64,000 bases of DNA, from contig NW_004457735.1 in assembly GCF_000203815.1 (NCBI RefSeq), positions 434,001-498,000 of the forward strand, read 5' to 3'. Under the pieces are notes generated by a model. The model did not search any database, was not told the origin of the DNA, and worked only from the letters and a program-made list of their open reading frames with translations. Made by a program: the position numbers and the translations under genes. This document shows positions 45,938-57,128 of the stretch, one piece after another; the first letter of the stretch is position 1; the number at the start of each line of letters is the position of its first letter. Origin of the DNA: Cavenderia fasciculata. Taxonomy: Eukaryota > Evosea > Eumycetozoa > Acytosteliales > Cavenderiaceae.

Positions 45938-48436
45938 ATGGTAAAATTTTCAATGGAAACAATTCATTCTGTAATGAAAGAACGGAACAAGATTAGGAAC
46001 ATTTCTGTCATTGCTCATGTGGATCATGGTAAAACAACTCTGAGTGATTCACTTGTGGCACGTGCTGGCATCATCCCTGAAAAGATGCAAGGAGATGTCC
46101 GATTCTTGTCTGCTCGAAAAGACGAGATTGCGCGTGGTATCACGATCAAGTCGAGTGGTGTGTCACTCTACTTTGAGCATGGACCCGACAAGTCGCCTCA
46201 TCTGATCAATCTGATCGACTCGCCAGGTCACGTGGACTTCTCGTCCGAGGTGACTGCCGCACTGCGTGTGACTGACGGTGCGCTGGTGGTGGTCGACTCG
46301 GTGGAAGGCGTGTGTGTGCAGACCGAGACCGTTCTGCGCCAAGCCGTCGCCGAAAAGATCGTGCCCGTCTTTTTCATCAACAAGTTTGACCGATTCCTGA
46401 TGGAGCTCAAGTCGGACCCCGAAGACATCTACGATGCCTTTAGACGGTCGATTGAAAGCGCCAACTCGATCATTGGAGCGTACCAAGAGGTTGTCGAAGG
46501 TTACCCTGCGATTGAACTGGACCCGGTTGTGGGCAACGTTGGTTTTGGAAGTGGCTATCAGGGCTGGGGATTCACGTTGGAGGCATTTGCGCGTCTCTAC
46601 GAGGCCAAGCTTGGAATTTCTGCAGATAAATTGGTAGGAAAGTTGTGGGGCGAAAACTATTACGACCCCGCGCAACGCAAGTGGACCACATCCAAAGTAG
46701 ACGACGAGGGCAAGCCTCTCAAGCGTGGATTCTGTCAGTTCATCATTGAACCCATCCAGCAAATCTTCAACGCTGCTCTAAGCAACGACAAGGACGCATT
46801 GAAAAAGATGGCCGCCCGTCTCTTTATCAATGTCACCAACACAGAGTTTGACAGCTTGCACGGCAAGGATTTGCTCAAGTTGGTGATGCGTCGTTTCTTG
46901 GGTGCCGACGAGTGTATCCTGTCGATGGTCGTCACGCATCTGCCATCGCCTATTGTAGCCCAACGCTACCGTTTTGCTCATCTCTACAAAGGTCCTCTCG
47001 ACGATGAAGTCGCCACTGCCATCAAGAACTGCGACCCCAACGGCCCACTCATGATGTATGTCTCCAAGATGATCCCATCGGACGGCGGTCGTTTCATTGC
47101 CTTTGGTAGAGTGTTCTCTGGAACTGTGCGTCCCAACCAAAAGGTCCGTATCCTCGGACCCAACTATGAAAAGGGTAGTCTTGAAGACCTTTTCGTCAAA
47201 CCCATCCAAAACACAGTCGTTATGATGGGTCGCAAGGTCGAGCCTATTGCAGACTGTCCTTGTGGCAACATCATCGGTGTCACTGGTATCGACCACTTCC
47301 TCGTCAAGACTGGTACACTCACAACCAGTGAAGACGCCCATGCTATGGCTGCTATGAAGTTTAGCGTCTCTCCAGTGGTCCGTGTGACAGTGACCGTCAA
47401 GCATGCCGAGAACTTGCCTCGTCTGATCGACGGTCTCAGTCGTCTTGCCAAGACTGACCCCGCCATCCAGGTCTACACTGAAGACACGGGTGAAAACATC
47501 TTGGCTACCGTCGGTGAGTTGCAGCTTGAGATTTGTCTCAACGACTTGCGCGAGTATGCCAACTGCGAGTTTACGACCAGCAACCCCATCGTCAGTTACC
47601 GTGAGACTATCATTGAAAAGTCGGCTGTCTGTTTGTCCAAGTCACCCAACAAGCACAACCGTATCTACATGTACGCCGAGCCACTCGGTCTCCCTCTCAC
47701 TGAAGCACTCGAGAACAAGGTCATCGCACCCAACATGGACCTCCCACAACGTGTTGAAAAGTTTGCCGAGTTTGGATGGAGTGGCCAAGAAGTGCGTAAC
47801 GTCTGGGCCTTTGGTCCAGCTGCCACTAGCAACACCAACAACATGCTCGTCAACGCTACCACCGGTGTCCAGTACCTCAATGAGATGAAAGACTATATCG
47901 TGTCGTCGTTCCAATGGACATCCAATCAAGGTGTGCTCTGTGAAGAACCCATGCGTGGTGTCAAGTTTGTTCTACACGATGTCACTACTATTGCCGACGC
48001 CGTCCATCGTGGAGGAGGTCAAATCATTCCAGCCTCTAGACGTTGCATGTTTGCTGCCGAGTTGTCTGCCCAACCTCGTCTTGTCGAACCCTACTATTTG
48101 GCCGATATCACCTGTCCCGAACAATCATTGGGTGGTGTCCATTCAGCCCTTGGAAGACGTCGTGGTACCATCATTGAAGAACAAATGGCCAATCGTGGTT
48201 TGTTCAATGTCAAGGCCTACCTTCCAGTCATGGAATCCTTTGGTTTCAACTCGTTCCTAGCCGTTGAAACGAGTGGTCGTGCTTTCCTTCAAATGAGCTT
48301 TGACCATTGGGAATTGGTCGACAGTGACCCTCTCCTCCCTTCCAGCAAGGGTCGTGACATTGTCAGATCTATTCGTGTTCGTAAAGGTCTCAAGGAAGAT
48401 ATCCCCATTGTATCTGAATACCTTGACAAGCTCTAA
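45938..48436 (+). CDS. Divergent translation elongation factor eEF2
   Basis: One coding exon of 832 residues starting MVKFSMETI, with a 5' leader intron. GTPase motifs are whole: P-loop AHVDHGKTT, switch I RGITIKS, DSPGHVDF and NKFD. Domain II, the GELQLEICL segment of domain III, LCLSKSPNKHNR, and the domain IV to V region ending YLDKL all align with eEF2. The diphthamide histidine in FDHWE is kept. Family role: GTP-driven translocation of tRNA and mRNA on the ribosome. It departs from near-invariant eEF2 residues: GELHLE becomes GELQLE, GGQAFPQ at the domain IV tip becomes SGRAFLQ, and NKMDR/NKVDR becomes NKFDR. It may therefore be a paralogue beside a canonical gene elsewhere. Codon use is strongly biased to C- and G-ending codons, as in highly expressed genes. 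I chose the ATG at 45938 over an upstream in-frame start because the latter lies in the intron. Confidence 0.93.
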   Translation: MVKFSMETIHSVMKERNKIRNISVIAHVDHGKTTLSDSLVARAGIIPEKMQGDVRFLSARKDEIARGITIKSSGVSLYFEHGPDKSPHLINLIDSPGHVDFSSEVTAALRVTDGALVVVDSVEGVCVQTETVLRQAVAEKIVPVFFINKFDRFLMELKSDPEDIYDAFRRSIESANSIIGAYQEVVEGYPAIELDPVVGNVGFGSGYQGWGFTLEAFARLYEAKLGISADKLVGKLWGENYYDPAQRKWTTSKVDDEGKPLKRGFCQFIIEPIQQIFNAALSNDKDALKKMAARLFINVTNTEFDSLHGKDLLKLVMRRFLGADECILSMVVTHLPSPIVAQRYRFAHLYKGPLDDEVATAIKNCDPNGPLMMYVSKMIPSDGGRFIAFGRVFSGTVRPNQKVRILGPNYEKGSLEDLFVKPIQNTVVMMGRKVEPIADCPCGNIIGVTGIDHFLVKTGTLTTSEDAHAMAAMKFSVSPVVRVTVTVKHAENLPRLIDGLSRLAKTDPAIQVYTEDTGENILATVGELQLEICLNDLREYANCEFTTSNPIVSYRETIIEKSAVCLSKSPNKHNRIYMYAEPLGLPLTEALENKVIAPNMDLPQRVEKFAEFGWSGQEVRNVWAFGPAATSNTNNMLVNATTGVQYLNEMKDYIVSSFQWTSNQGVLCEEPMRGVKFVLHDVTTIADAVHRGGGQIIPASRRCMFAAELSAQPRLVEPYYLADITCPEQSLGGVHSALGRRRGTIIEEQMANRGLFNVKAYLPVMESFGFNSFLAVETSGRAFLQMSFDHWELVDSDPLLPSSKGRDIVRSIRVRKGLKEDIPIVSEYLDKL

Positions 48437-48584
48437 ATCAAAAAAATATCTATTGTTTTCATCCCTAAATCTTATTATCGTTTAAACAAACCAACCCTTA
48501 TTATTACAAATAAATTTATTGTGTAATAATCACTTGATATTTTTAAAAAAATATATAAATATAATTAATCGATTTATTTTTAAT

Positions 48585-50160
48585 TTATTTAGGTTGTTGT
48601 TGATGTTGGAATTGTTTTACGGCAATATAATATGACTTCAAATATTTTATACTATCATCTATTGGTGGTTGAAATGATTTAAACATTTGCATGAATGGGT
48701 CTTGTTGCTTAGGATCTAAAACAATCTTTCCAAATTGTTGGGCAATGTTCATTAGTATGTGCAAGAAACTTTTTTGTTCAAAGGCATTCTTGATGAGATC
48801 CAATATGGGTTTAAAAGATTTAAATATCGCTGTTGCATGTGAGCATACATTCCAATTGTTTAGCATATCTGTAAGTTGTTTATTGTCATTATTCATATTA
48901 TTATTGTTGTCATATTATTATTTAATTGTTGTTGATGTTGGCGGAATTGTAGGCACCATGTTTCCAAACTTTTTATATCCGTTGATGGGTCAAATTGATT
49001 TAAGCATTTCTAAGATTGGATCTGGTTGTTTGTCATCTATTACAATTGTTGCAAGTTTTTGGACAATGGCAGAGATTATGTTCCTGTAATATGGTGCAAG
49101 CTTTTCATACTTGATTGCATCAAATATCTGTTTAAACGATTGAACTATCTTTGTAACATGTGTGCATTGAGTCTTTTTGCTATTATGATTATTTTTAGAA
49201 CAGTCTTGGCAAATAAGAGGTACATGTTGGACCAATTGTATCATGGCACTTGCCGAAAAGATGGGTTTGTTGAATGAGAGGCACTTGATGAGGTGAGCGT
49301 TATATTCTGTTCGAACAGTTGAACTGATCCAATAAATCATCATCTCTAGGCAGTAATTCAGTGCCTGGAGATTTGTTGAATAAATCAAACAGAGTGTTGT
49401 TGAGTGGAGCATCGGATATGTTGAATGATATGTTTGACGCATATATAAATGATCGATACATTGAGTAGGTGTCTTGAGTGATTAGTATATCGGCAGCATA
49501 GTTGAAGAAAATGACGAGATGTGCAGATAAACGATCTCTTTCTTTGCCGTTGGCCCATACACCCCAATTGTTTAGTGTATCTGTAAGGTGTTTGGTTTTG
49601 TTGGATAGACTATGATCTATTCGTATTGATGTCAAGTACATTTGATCGGCCTGTGATAGAGTCTTTAAATAGAATTTATCTTTATCACGTAGATCCCAAA
49701 CAATGATTGGGCATCAACTCTTTTGATGGATTAAAATATTTACATCATCATATTCTCCAACTCCCACACCCAATGGTCTAATATTAATCAATGAAAAATC
49801 TTCATATCCATTTGAATCACCATGCACGTGCATTGCTCTTTGTTGTTGTTCTAATAATTAAATAAATAAATAATATAAATAAATAATAAATAAGATAATA
49901 ATAGTAATAATAGTCTACACATACTCTGTATAATGAATAAATCCATGAGTAACAACAAGACAGTTTGTTGCAGTTGATACTTTGTTGATTAAATCATTGA
50001 AATTGGTTAACTCTTCATTGTACTGATGTTGAGCAACTTTACCTCGACGACAAGGTCTAGGTTGAGGGAGTACTATCGGACGTGTAAAAAAGTTATCACT
50101 ATTATTGTGTTCTTTAATAATGAATGGTTGTTGTTGTTGATTATTATTAATCGATATCAT
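48585..50160 (-). pseudogene. Truncated, decayed paralogue of the 2OG-oxygenase gene at 57-61 kb
   Basis: Blocks match the downstream gene after its catalytic domain: LVVTHGFIHYTEYV against LVTLGFIHIKE, GYEDFSLINIRPLG against the DYDFDRCIYKLINL region, and IIVWDLRDKDKFYLKTLSQ against AIVLWDLRGKGKWYMKSIS, followed by a TDTLNNWGVW helix. The same introns are recognisable (donor near 49924, acceptor near 49856). A TGA lies in frame between the second and third blocks (about 49719), and the frame changes again near 49300 and 48950. The last two blocks repeat one motif (DxKQxDPxxxMxKS) twice, suggesting an internal duplication. The HxD...H catalytic domain is absent. Confidence 0.7.
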
Positions 50161-50488
50161 TAATGAAAATTGCTTTTATTAATACTAGTTGATGAAGTTG
50201 AAGAGAATTGAACAAGCCCCAATAAAAGAATATATTATGAAAAAAGAAATGGGTGAACAACAGATTATTTTATTTTATTTATAAATAAAATAAGAATAAA
50301 AACAATAATTAAAAAAGTGAGACTAGTCTCAAAGATGTTCCCTTCCGTCCTCTCAGAGTTTCATTTAGTTTTATCTTTTGATGAAGAAGTATTTATTTAT
50401 TTATTTGCTTTATAAGATAATAATTATATTAAAATTTTTTTCGGGGAAAAACCAATCAGTGGTTTGTCTCTTGATCAGTAGATAAATA
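50161..50488. other. Intergenic region, divergent promoters
   Basis: About 330 A/T-rich bases between the oxygenase relic and the importin-like gene. No gene seen. Confidence 0.5.
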
Positions 50489-53400
50489 ATGCAAGAGATA
50501 CCAAATCAAGAGTTTATAGATTTTGTAGTCACTTTAGCAAGTGAGGATCAAAAGAACAACAACAAAAGAAACAACAACAACAAAAATAATAAAAATAACA
50601 AAAACAATAACAACAATAAAGATATATTAAAAGCAAAGTATGATTGAAAAAAAGGCATCGTGGTTACTCTATTTAATAATTGACAATTCTTTTGATTTAA
50701 ATGTATGATTTTCAATGTATAACCTATCAATTAATGTTTACTAATACCAATTTTTTTTTGTTAAACTAATAGATTAAAAAGAAAGCAGTACAATTATTTG
50801 ATATATTATTAAAGGGAGAAGGACAAGCCACTATTAAAGATGAAACAAAGAGAAAAAAGATTGAATTCATCTTGATGTTGCGCAAGTTTTTTTATAATGT
50901 TGGTATCTCTCGAAAGGATAATATAGCACTTGTATCCAATGTACTATCAATGCTCTCAGATCCAGCAGATAAACGTGTTTATGAGAGACGACTCTTGGAG
51001 GAGATTATCAACCATTTGAAAAAGATTTTTCAAGAGAACCCATCATGGATGCAGAGTCTCTCGACTCAGTTCATTGATACAATGATTGCAGTATTGGACA
51101 ACCACGACCGTGAAAAGGAACTAAATTTGGCAAATAGCACAAAAAGCAAGATATATAACTATTTGACAGCAATGGGACGAAACAACCCAACCCGATTTTC
51201 AAATGATCACCTAAATAGAATCGTTATCAATTTGAATGCATGGTTATTACAAGTCAAGGATTTATCGGTTGAAGAGTGCAACTTTTTAGCCTCAAACTAT
51301 CACGATGATGAACTAGATTTAGCTAATCCAAAAACAAACAAAGACGATGACGAGAATGAATTGATTGTCTTTCCAGCCAATCTCAGACTTGATATACTAT
51401 TACAAATATTTGGTCATCGCATGTCACAATATGTTTTATTTCATTCCCAAAACTTGGCACAATCTAAACTATGGAAAGAAAGACATGCTGCTATGGTTTG
51501 TTTAGCTACCTATTGGCAATTCAAGGATAGAGATTTTACAAAAAATCTTTCAATTATTTTGAGGTATGTAAATAAGTATAATTGGATTTATTTTTAAAAG
51601 TAATTCATATTTATATTTTTTTAAAAGATTATCATTAAAATTAGTAAATGATGAGAATATCAGAGTTAGATGGGCATCGCTGGCCACTTTAAATAGAATT
51701 TCTTTTCAATATACTACCCATGATTTGGTAGTCAAATCGAGAAAAGAAATATTCCAAGTTATTGACAAATCAATAAGAGACCCAAATGAACGTATCCAAA
51801 GTAGTTGTTGTCTGTTGATCTATGCAGAGATGAGAGAATTACCCAATCACAAGATTGATGGTAATCTTTTCAATCGAGTTTGTGATTGGCTTGAAAAACT
51901 ACTTTTATCTCCAAAAATGCATCTAGTTGAAAATGCATTATTCGCATTGGTTTCAATAGCTGACAAAGAGAGATTTAAACCTGTAAGTAATATATATTTA
52001 TCAACTGCTGGAATTTTAAAAAATAACATTATTAACTTTAATTACCACGATCATTAACGTTTTTAGTACAATGGAAAAATCATCGCAAATCTATTGTCAT
52101 TATTGGAAAGACATCAATCAACAAGAGAGTCAAGATTATACGTTTTCGAGCAATCTTGATTATTTGTAACAAAACATTGGATGATGAAAAGAAATATTCA
52201 AAAGATATTTACAAGTTGTTTGCGTTGATTGGAAAGAATGGTGTAAAGTCTTTTGATTTGGTTGACCAACTTTTAAAAGAAGTGCCTAAATTCATGGAAT
52301 TCTCAACATTTTCATTGTGCTTACCAATGATAATCAAGTTCTTTGTCAATATTCTTGAGAAACCATTACCTCAAGAAGAAGATGATGATCCATCATTGAA
52401 CCAAAACAAGAAAAGAATAATTCCAACGCTCGAGACACTATTCAATATTTTAAGTACCGAGGATGGAAATGTTTTGAGAGCATTGGCACCGTTTGTACAT
52501 CTATTGGTTGATCCACTTTGCAAATTGGCCATTTATCCACTCCACAACTGTATTCGATCCGAATCTCTTTCTTGTTTACCCTATTGTCTTGAACTATCCC
52601 AACTACACTCGGGTGCAAGTCAAGACAAGAAGACCATGAAGATGTTTAGCAAGATACTCAATGTATCTCTTAGTGATTCATATACCGACCTCGGCGTCAT
52701 TTCTTCCCTTATTTCAGTTGTAAATAGTGTCATTTCAATGATGGGAGACGATGCAATGACACTGGATCAAGTCCAAATGACATTGAACACAATTGTAAAG
52801 ATGGAGAAATGGTTATTTTATATGGCATATCAAATTTTGGATTTCAATGAAGATGTCATTGGCGACCAAGATCCAAGATTGATGATAGCTGCAATAGTTG
52901 ACTCGATGTCTTGTCTCTATTCGAGTATGGCCGATATGATCAAGTACAACAGCACCATCACGGCACCACTAATCACCGCTGGTATCTTGGAAAATCTTTG
53001 CAAGATGATCAACGGCACTGCGATGACTCGGGTCAAGGTTGCTATGATGGACTTTATAACAGACTATTGCTATTATGGTGGTGAGTTTGCACTAAACTCG
53101 TTGCCACTATTCATACCAACCCTCATCAAGCATCTGAAACAAAGCAGAGACTATACAAGGATCAAGTCAGCCATGGTATTGGCAGCTGCAAAGGTAGCCA
53201 AAGAAAGATTATCACCTTGGTTAACACAACTGGTACAGGGTATGGACACCATGATCTCTCAAACATCATTCCCAGATCTGAACAAGGTTGAAACAGATGA
53301 GATCATCTATAGTACTGGACAAATAATTCTATTAGTCCCACCAACAGATTCCTCCAGAATCCTCAACACAATCATTCCAAAATGGTTAAATAATCTTCCC

Positions 53401-53679
53401 AGATCCATCATTGTCGACGATGCATTCGAAGAAGATTACAGGGACCACATCTCTAAAACCTTTTGTTCCGTTGTCAAAACCCACACCAACAAATGTCTCG
53501 GTCAACAGTACCAACATGTTGTCCAACTATACCAAATCATCACAGGATTTATGGAAATCTGTGCTCCACCAGAAATTGAACTTCTCACTGAAACTTGGTC
53601 ATTGATCAAAGATACATATCTTGAAAGTTGGGATCAAGTACCATCATTGACAAGAAATGTATTATCAAAATTGAAATAA
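50489..53679 (+). CDS. HEAT-repeat, importin-beta-like protein
   Basis: Four coding blocks: 50489-50637, 50773-51563, 51628-51982 and 52067-53679. The product, roughly 950 residues, is almost all helical HEAT-like repeats, for example IRVRWASLATLNRI, HLVENALFALVSIAD and YTRIKSAMVLAAAKVAKE. Placement and spacing resemble karyopherins of the importin-5/importin-4 group, but similarity is weak, and a condensin- or cullin-regulator-like HEAT protein cannot be excluded. Two frame problems exist: the second block starts one base out of phase at an A5 run (about 50776), and at 52144 a TTTT run shifts the frame before the longest block. Both would be explained by one missing homopolymer base. A poly-Asn/Lys run ends exon one. 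Confidence 0.65.
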
Positions 53680-53870
53680 TCACACTTTTGAATAGTGATC
53701 AATAAATTAATAAAAAAGTAATAGTATGATATTAAAGTGAAGGAATGAATGGTTATTAGTACAAGCAAAATATTTTATTTGTAATAATAGGGGAGGCCTA
53801 GTTGTTGTTTAGATTATACTAAGATTTTAAAAATGAAAACAATATAGATATATATTTTTTTTGATTGATT

Positions 53871-56309
53871 TTAGAGCTTGTCTTGGTATTCAGCTGCAGT
53901 GGGGATACCTCCCTTGAGACGTTTATAAATACGAATAGATCTGACAATCTCACCACTCGAGCTGGAAAGGTCGAGAGGGTCACTGTCGATCGATTCCCAA
54001 TGGTCAAAGCTCAATTGAATGGAAGCAAGACCACGAGTTGCATCGGAGAGGAACAAGCTGAAACCAAAGGATTCCTTGACTGGAAGGTAGGCCTTGAAAT
54101 TGAAGAAACCAGAAATGGTCGTTTTTTCTTCAATGATGGTACCACGACGTCTTGAAAGGGCCGATTGGACACCACCCAATGATTGTTCGGGACATGTGAT
54201 ATCGGCCAAATAGCAGGGTTCGACAAGACGAGGTTGAGCAGACAACTCGGAAGCATACATGCAACGTAAAGAGGTATGGATGATCTGGCCTGCTCCACGA
54301 TGAATGGCGTCGGCCATAGTGGTGACGTCGTCTAGAACTTGACACCACTCAAGGGCTCTTCACATAGCGCACATTTTTTGCATGCCATTTGGAACGACGA
54401 GACAATATAGTCTTTCAATTCATTGACGTATTGGACACTGGTGGTAGCGTTGACAAGTATGTTATTATTGGTGGCATCCGGACCAAAAGCCCAGATATTA
54501 CCCACTTCTTTTTCACTCCATCCAAACTCGGCAAACTTTTCGACAAGTTGAGGCAGGTCCATGTTGGGTGAGATGACCTTGTTCTCGAGTGCTTCAGCGA
54601 GAGGGAGACCGAGTGGCTCGGCATGCATGTAGATACGGTTGTGCTTGTTGGGTGACTTGGACATACAGACGGCCGAATTTTCACTGATAGTCTCACGGTA
54701 ACTGACGGTGGACTCGCTCGTCGTGAAATCGCATTGAGCATACTGGCGCAAGTCGTTGAGACAACTGTTGAGATGCAACCAGCCGGCACCGGCCACGATG
54801 TTTTCACCAGTGTCTTCCGTGTAGACTTGGATGGCCTGGTCAGTCTTGGCAAGACGACTGAGACCGTCGATCAGACGAGGCAAGTCCTCTATTTTTTTGG
54901 GTGACGGTCACACGTATTACAGGCGTGACGTTCAACTTGACAACAGCCATAGCATGAGCGTCTTCACTCGTTGTGATTGTACCAGTCTTGAGGGTGTCTA
55001 TTCCAGTGATACCGACGATGTTTCCACAAGGACAGTCTGCAATAGGCTCAACGCAGGGGCCCACAATAACGACCGTGCCTGGGATGGTTGTGACTGAAAG
55101 GTCTTCGGAACTACCCTTTTCATAGTTTGATCCGAGGATACGGACCTGTTGGTCAGTACTCAAAGTACCAGAAAACACTCTACCAAAAGAAACCAAACGT
55201 CCTCCATCGGATAGGATCATCTTGGAGACATACACCATTAGTGGGCCGTTGGGGTCGCAGTTTTTGATGGCAGTGGCGACTGCATCGTCGAGTGGACCTT
55301 TGTAGAGATGAGTATAACGGTAGCGTTGGGCTACAATAGGCGATGGCAGATGCGTGACGACCATCGACAGGATACACTCTTCGACGCCGAGGAAACGACG
55401 CATCACCAACTTGAGCAGATCATCGCCCTTGAAGCTGTCGAATTCAGTGTTGGTGACATTAATAGAGAACTGGGTAGCCATCTTTTTCAATGTGTCCCTG
55501 TCGTTGCTTAGAGCAGCGGTGAAGATTTGTTGGATGGGTTCAATGATGAACTGACAGAATCCACGCTTGAGAGGCTTGCCCTCGTCGTCTACTTTGGATG
55601 TGGTCCACTTGGATTGTGCGGGGTCATAATAATTTTCACCCCACAACTTTGCTGCAGAAATGCCAAGCTTGGCCTCGTAGAGACGCGCAAATGCCTCCAA
55701 CGTGAATCCCCAGCCCTGAGAACTACACCCAAAACCAACGTTGCCTACGACAGGGTCCAGTTGAATCGCAGGGTAGCCCTCGACAACCTCTTGGTACGCT
55801 CCAATGATCGAGTTGGCGTTTTCAATCGACCGTCTAAAGGCATCGTAGATGTCCTCGGGTTCCGACTTTAGCTCCACCAGGAATCGGTCAAAATTGTTGA
55901 TGAAAAAGACGGGTACGTTCTTTTCGGCGATGGCTTGGCGCAGCACTGCTCCGGTCTGAGAGCTCACGCCCTCTTTCACAGAGTCGGCCACCACCAGCGC
56001 ACCGTCTGTCACACGCAGTGCGGCAGTCACCCCGGACGAAAATTCCACTTGACCTGGCGAGTCGAGCAGATTGATCAGATGAGGCGACTTGTCGGGTCCA
56101 TGCTCAAAGTAGAGTGGCGTGCAACTTGACCTGATCGTCATACCACGTTCCCTATGGTCTTTTCGAGCAATATTTTCAGAGATGACACCTGCATGTGCCA
56201 CAAGTGAATCACTTATTTTTGTATCGACATGAGAAATGACAGAAATGTTTCTAATCTTGTTCCTTTCTTTCATTACAGATTGAATTGTTTCCATTGAAAA
56301 TTTTATCAT
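53871..56309 (-). pseudogene. Decayed inverted copy of the eEF2 gene
   Basis: It aligns with the eEF2 gene at 45938-48436 from start (MIKFSMETIQSVM) to end (AAEYQDKL). It stays open for 490 codons, yet has lost key parts. The P-loop HVDHGKTTL is reduced to HVDTKI by an in-frame deletion, about ten residues are missing from switch I, DSPGHVDF became DSPGQVEF, and NKFD became NNFD. The frame then shifts at an A7 run near 54895, and four bases are missing near 54334 (TTTGTTCTA became TTCTA), adding a stop. It therefore cannot be a working GTPase. The 5' leader intron is kept (donor near 56443, acceptor ending at 56330), so it came from a DNA-level duplication, not a reverse-transcribed copy. The diphthamide-site FDHWE remains. 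Confidence 0.88.
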
Positions 56310-56686
56310 TTTTGAAAAGATATGTTCTAAAAAAAAAATAATAATAATAATAATAATAATCAAAAAAAAAAAAAGTATTACTAATCAAATCCACAGTTGA
56401 TATCAACCAGTACTATTACTATTATTATTATTATGGTATGACTTACAATTTGATTGAATTGATTTAAGTGTTTTAATTGAATTGATAGGGATCGTACAAT
56501 AGGTTGTGACTACGAGAAAATGTTAAAACCCATTCATATTGTATTAATATAATGTCATAATATTGTATTATTTTGGTGTAAACATACATTGTTGAAAGTT
56601 GTTCTGTTACTCGAGTAATGATACTTAACAAAAGAATGAACCGATGAAAAAAATAGTAGTATGCTACTAAAAGTTTATAAATAAAC

Positions 56687-56694
56687 ACCCATAA
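56687..56694 (+). promoter_or_regulatory. DUSE-like element
   Basis: ACCCATAA is the element reported upstream of many small non-coding RNA genes of Dictyostelium. Here it is followed by a TATA-like stretch. About 60 bases on, CTGATTTG and CAAAT...ATCAG could form a weak stem, but I cannot name an RNA. Eight-base matches occur by chance. Confidence 0.25.
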
Positions 56695-57033
56695 GGGGGG
56701 ATTTCACAGTTATAAAAAGATACCCAACCGCTTCCTTCGAAGTTCTGATTTGTTTTTTGTTGTTACAAATAGCTGAGGATCAGATACGTACTTGATCACA
56801 TAATATATGTATATATATAGAGAGAGAGATAACTGACTGTAGTAGATAAATTTATTCTTATTATTAGAACTAATCGATATCGGTGTAGTACTCTCGTGAC
56901 AAATTTGGTATGTTTGCTCTTGCTATGTGATTGTGTACTATAGTGTATACCAAATTAATTATATCTTTGAATAAAAATTGTTTTTTTTTTCTGAAGAAAG
57001 AGATGGAATAAATAATGAAATAATTATTTATAT

Positions 57034-57035
57034 AT

Positions 57036-57086
<51 letters not shown>

Positions 57087-57088
57087 TT
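57034..57088. repeat. (TTTA)n microsatellite
   Basis: Fourteen or so TTTA units just downstream of the oxygenase gene's stop codon. Confidence 0.9.
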
Positions 57089-57128
57089 AATTGTTATATT
57101 ACAAGATCTGATTAGAGAATTGATTTTG

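Larger units (their letters stand above)
56310..57128. other. Intergenic region upstream of the eEF2 relic
   Basis: Contains the relic's leader intron and promoter side. GAAGTTCTGATTTGTTTTT (56739-56757) recurs, in the same orientation relative to the gene, upstream of the whole eEF2 gene. ACCCATAA at 56687-56694 matches the Dictyostelium non-coding RNA upstream element, with TTATAAAAA following 16 bases later. A (TTTA)n run lies at 57034-57088, close to the end of the oxygenase gene. Confidence 0.5.

Noticed and set aside
46163-47404. Long reverse-strand open frames inside the eEF2 gene
   Set aside because: They mirror the strongly biased codons of eEF2 on the other strand and have no recognisable domain; the same mirrors appear opposite the eEF2 relic.
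45938-48436. Bacterial EF-G acquired by transfer
   Set aside because: The sequence carries eukaryote-type eEF2 features such as the diphthamide FDHWE loop and CLSKSPNKHNR, and has a leader intron.
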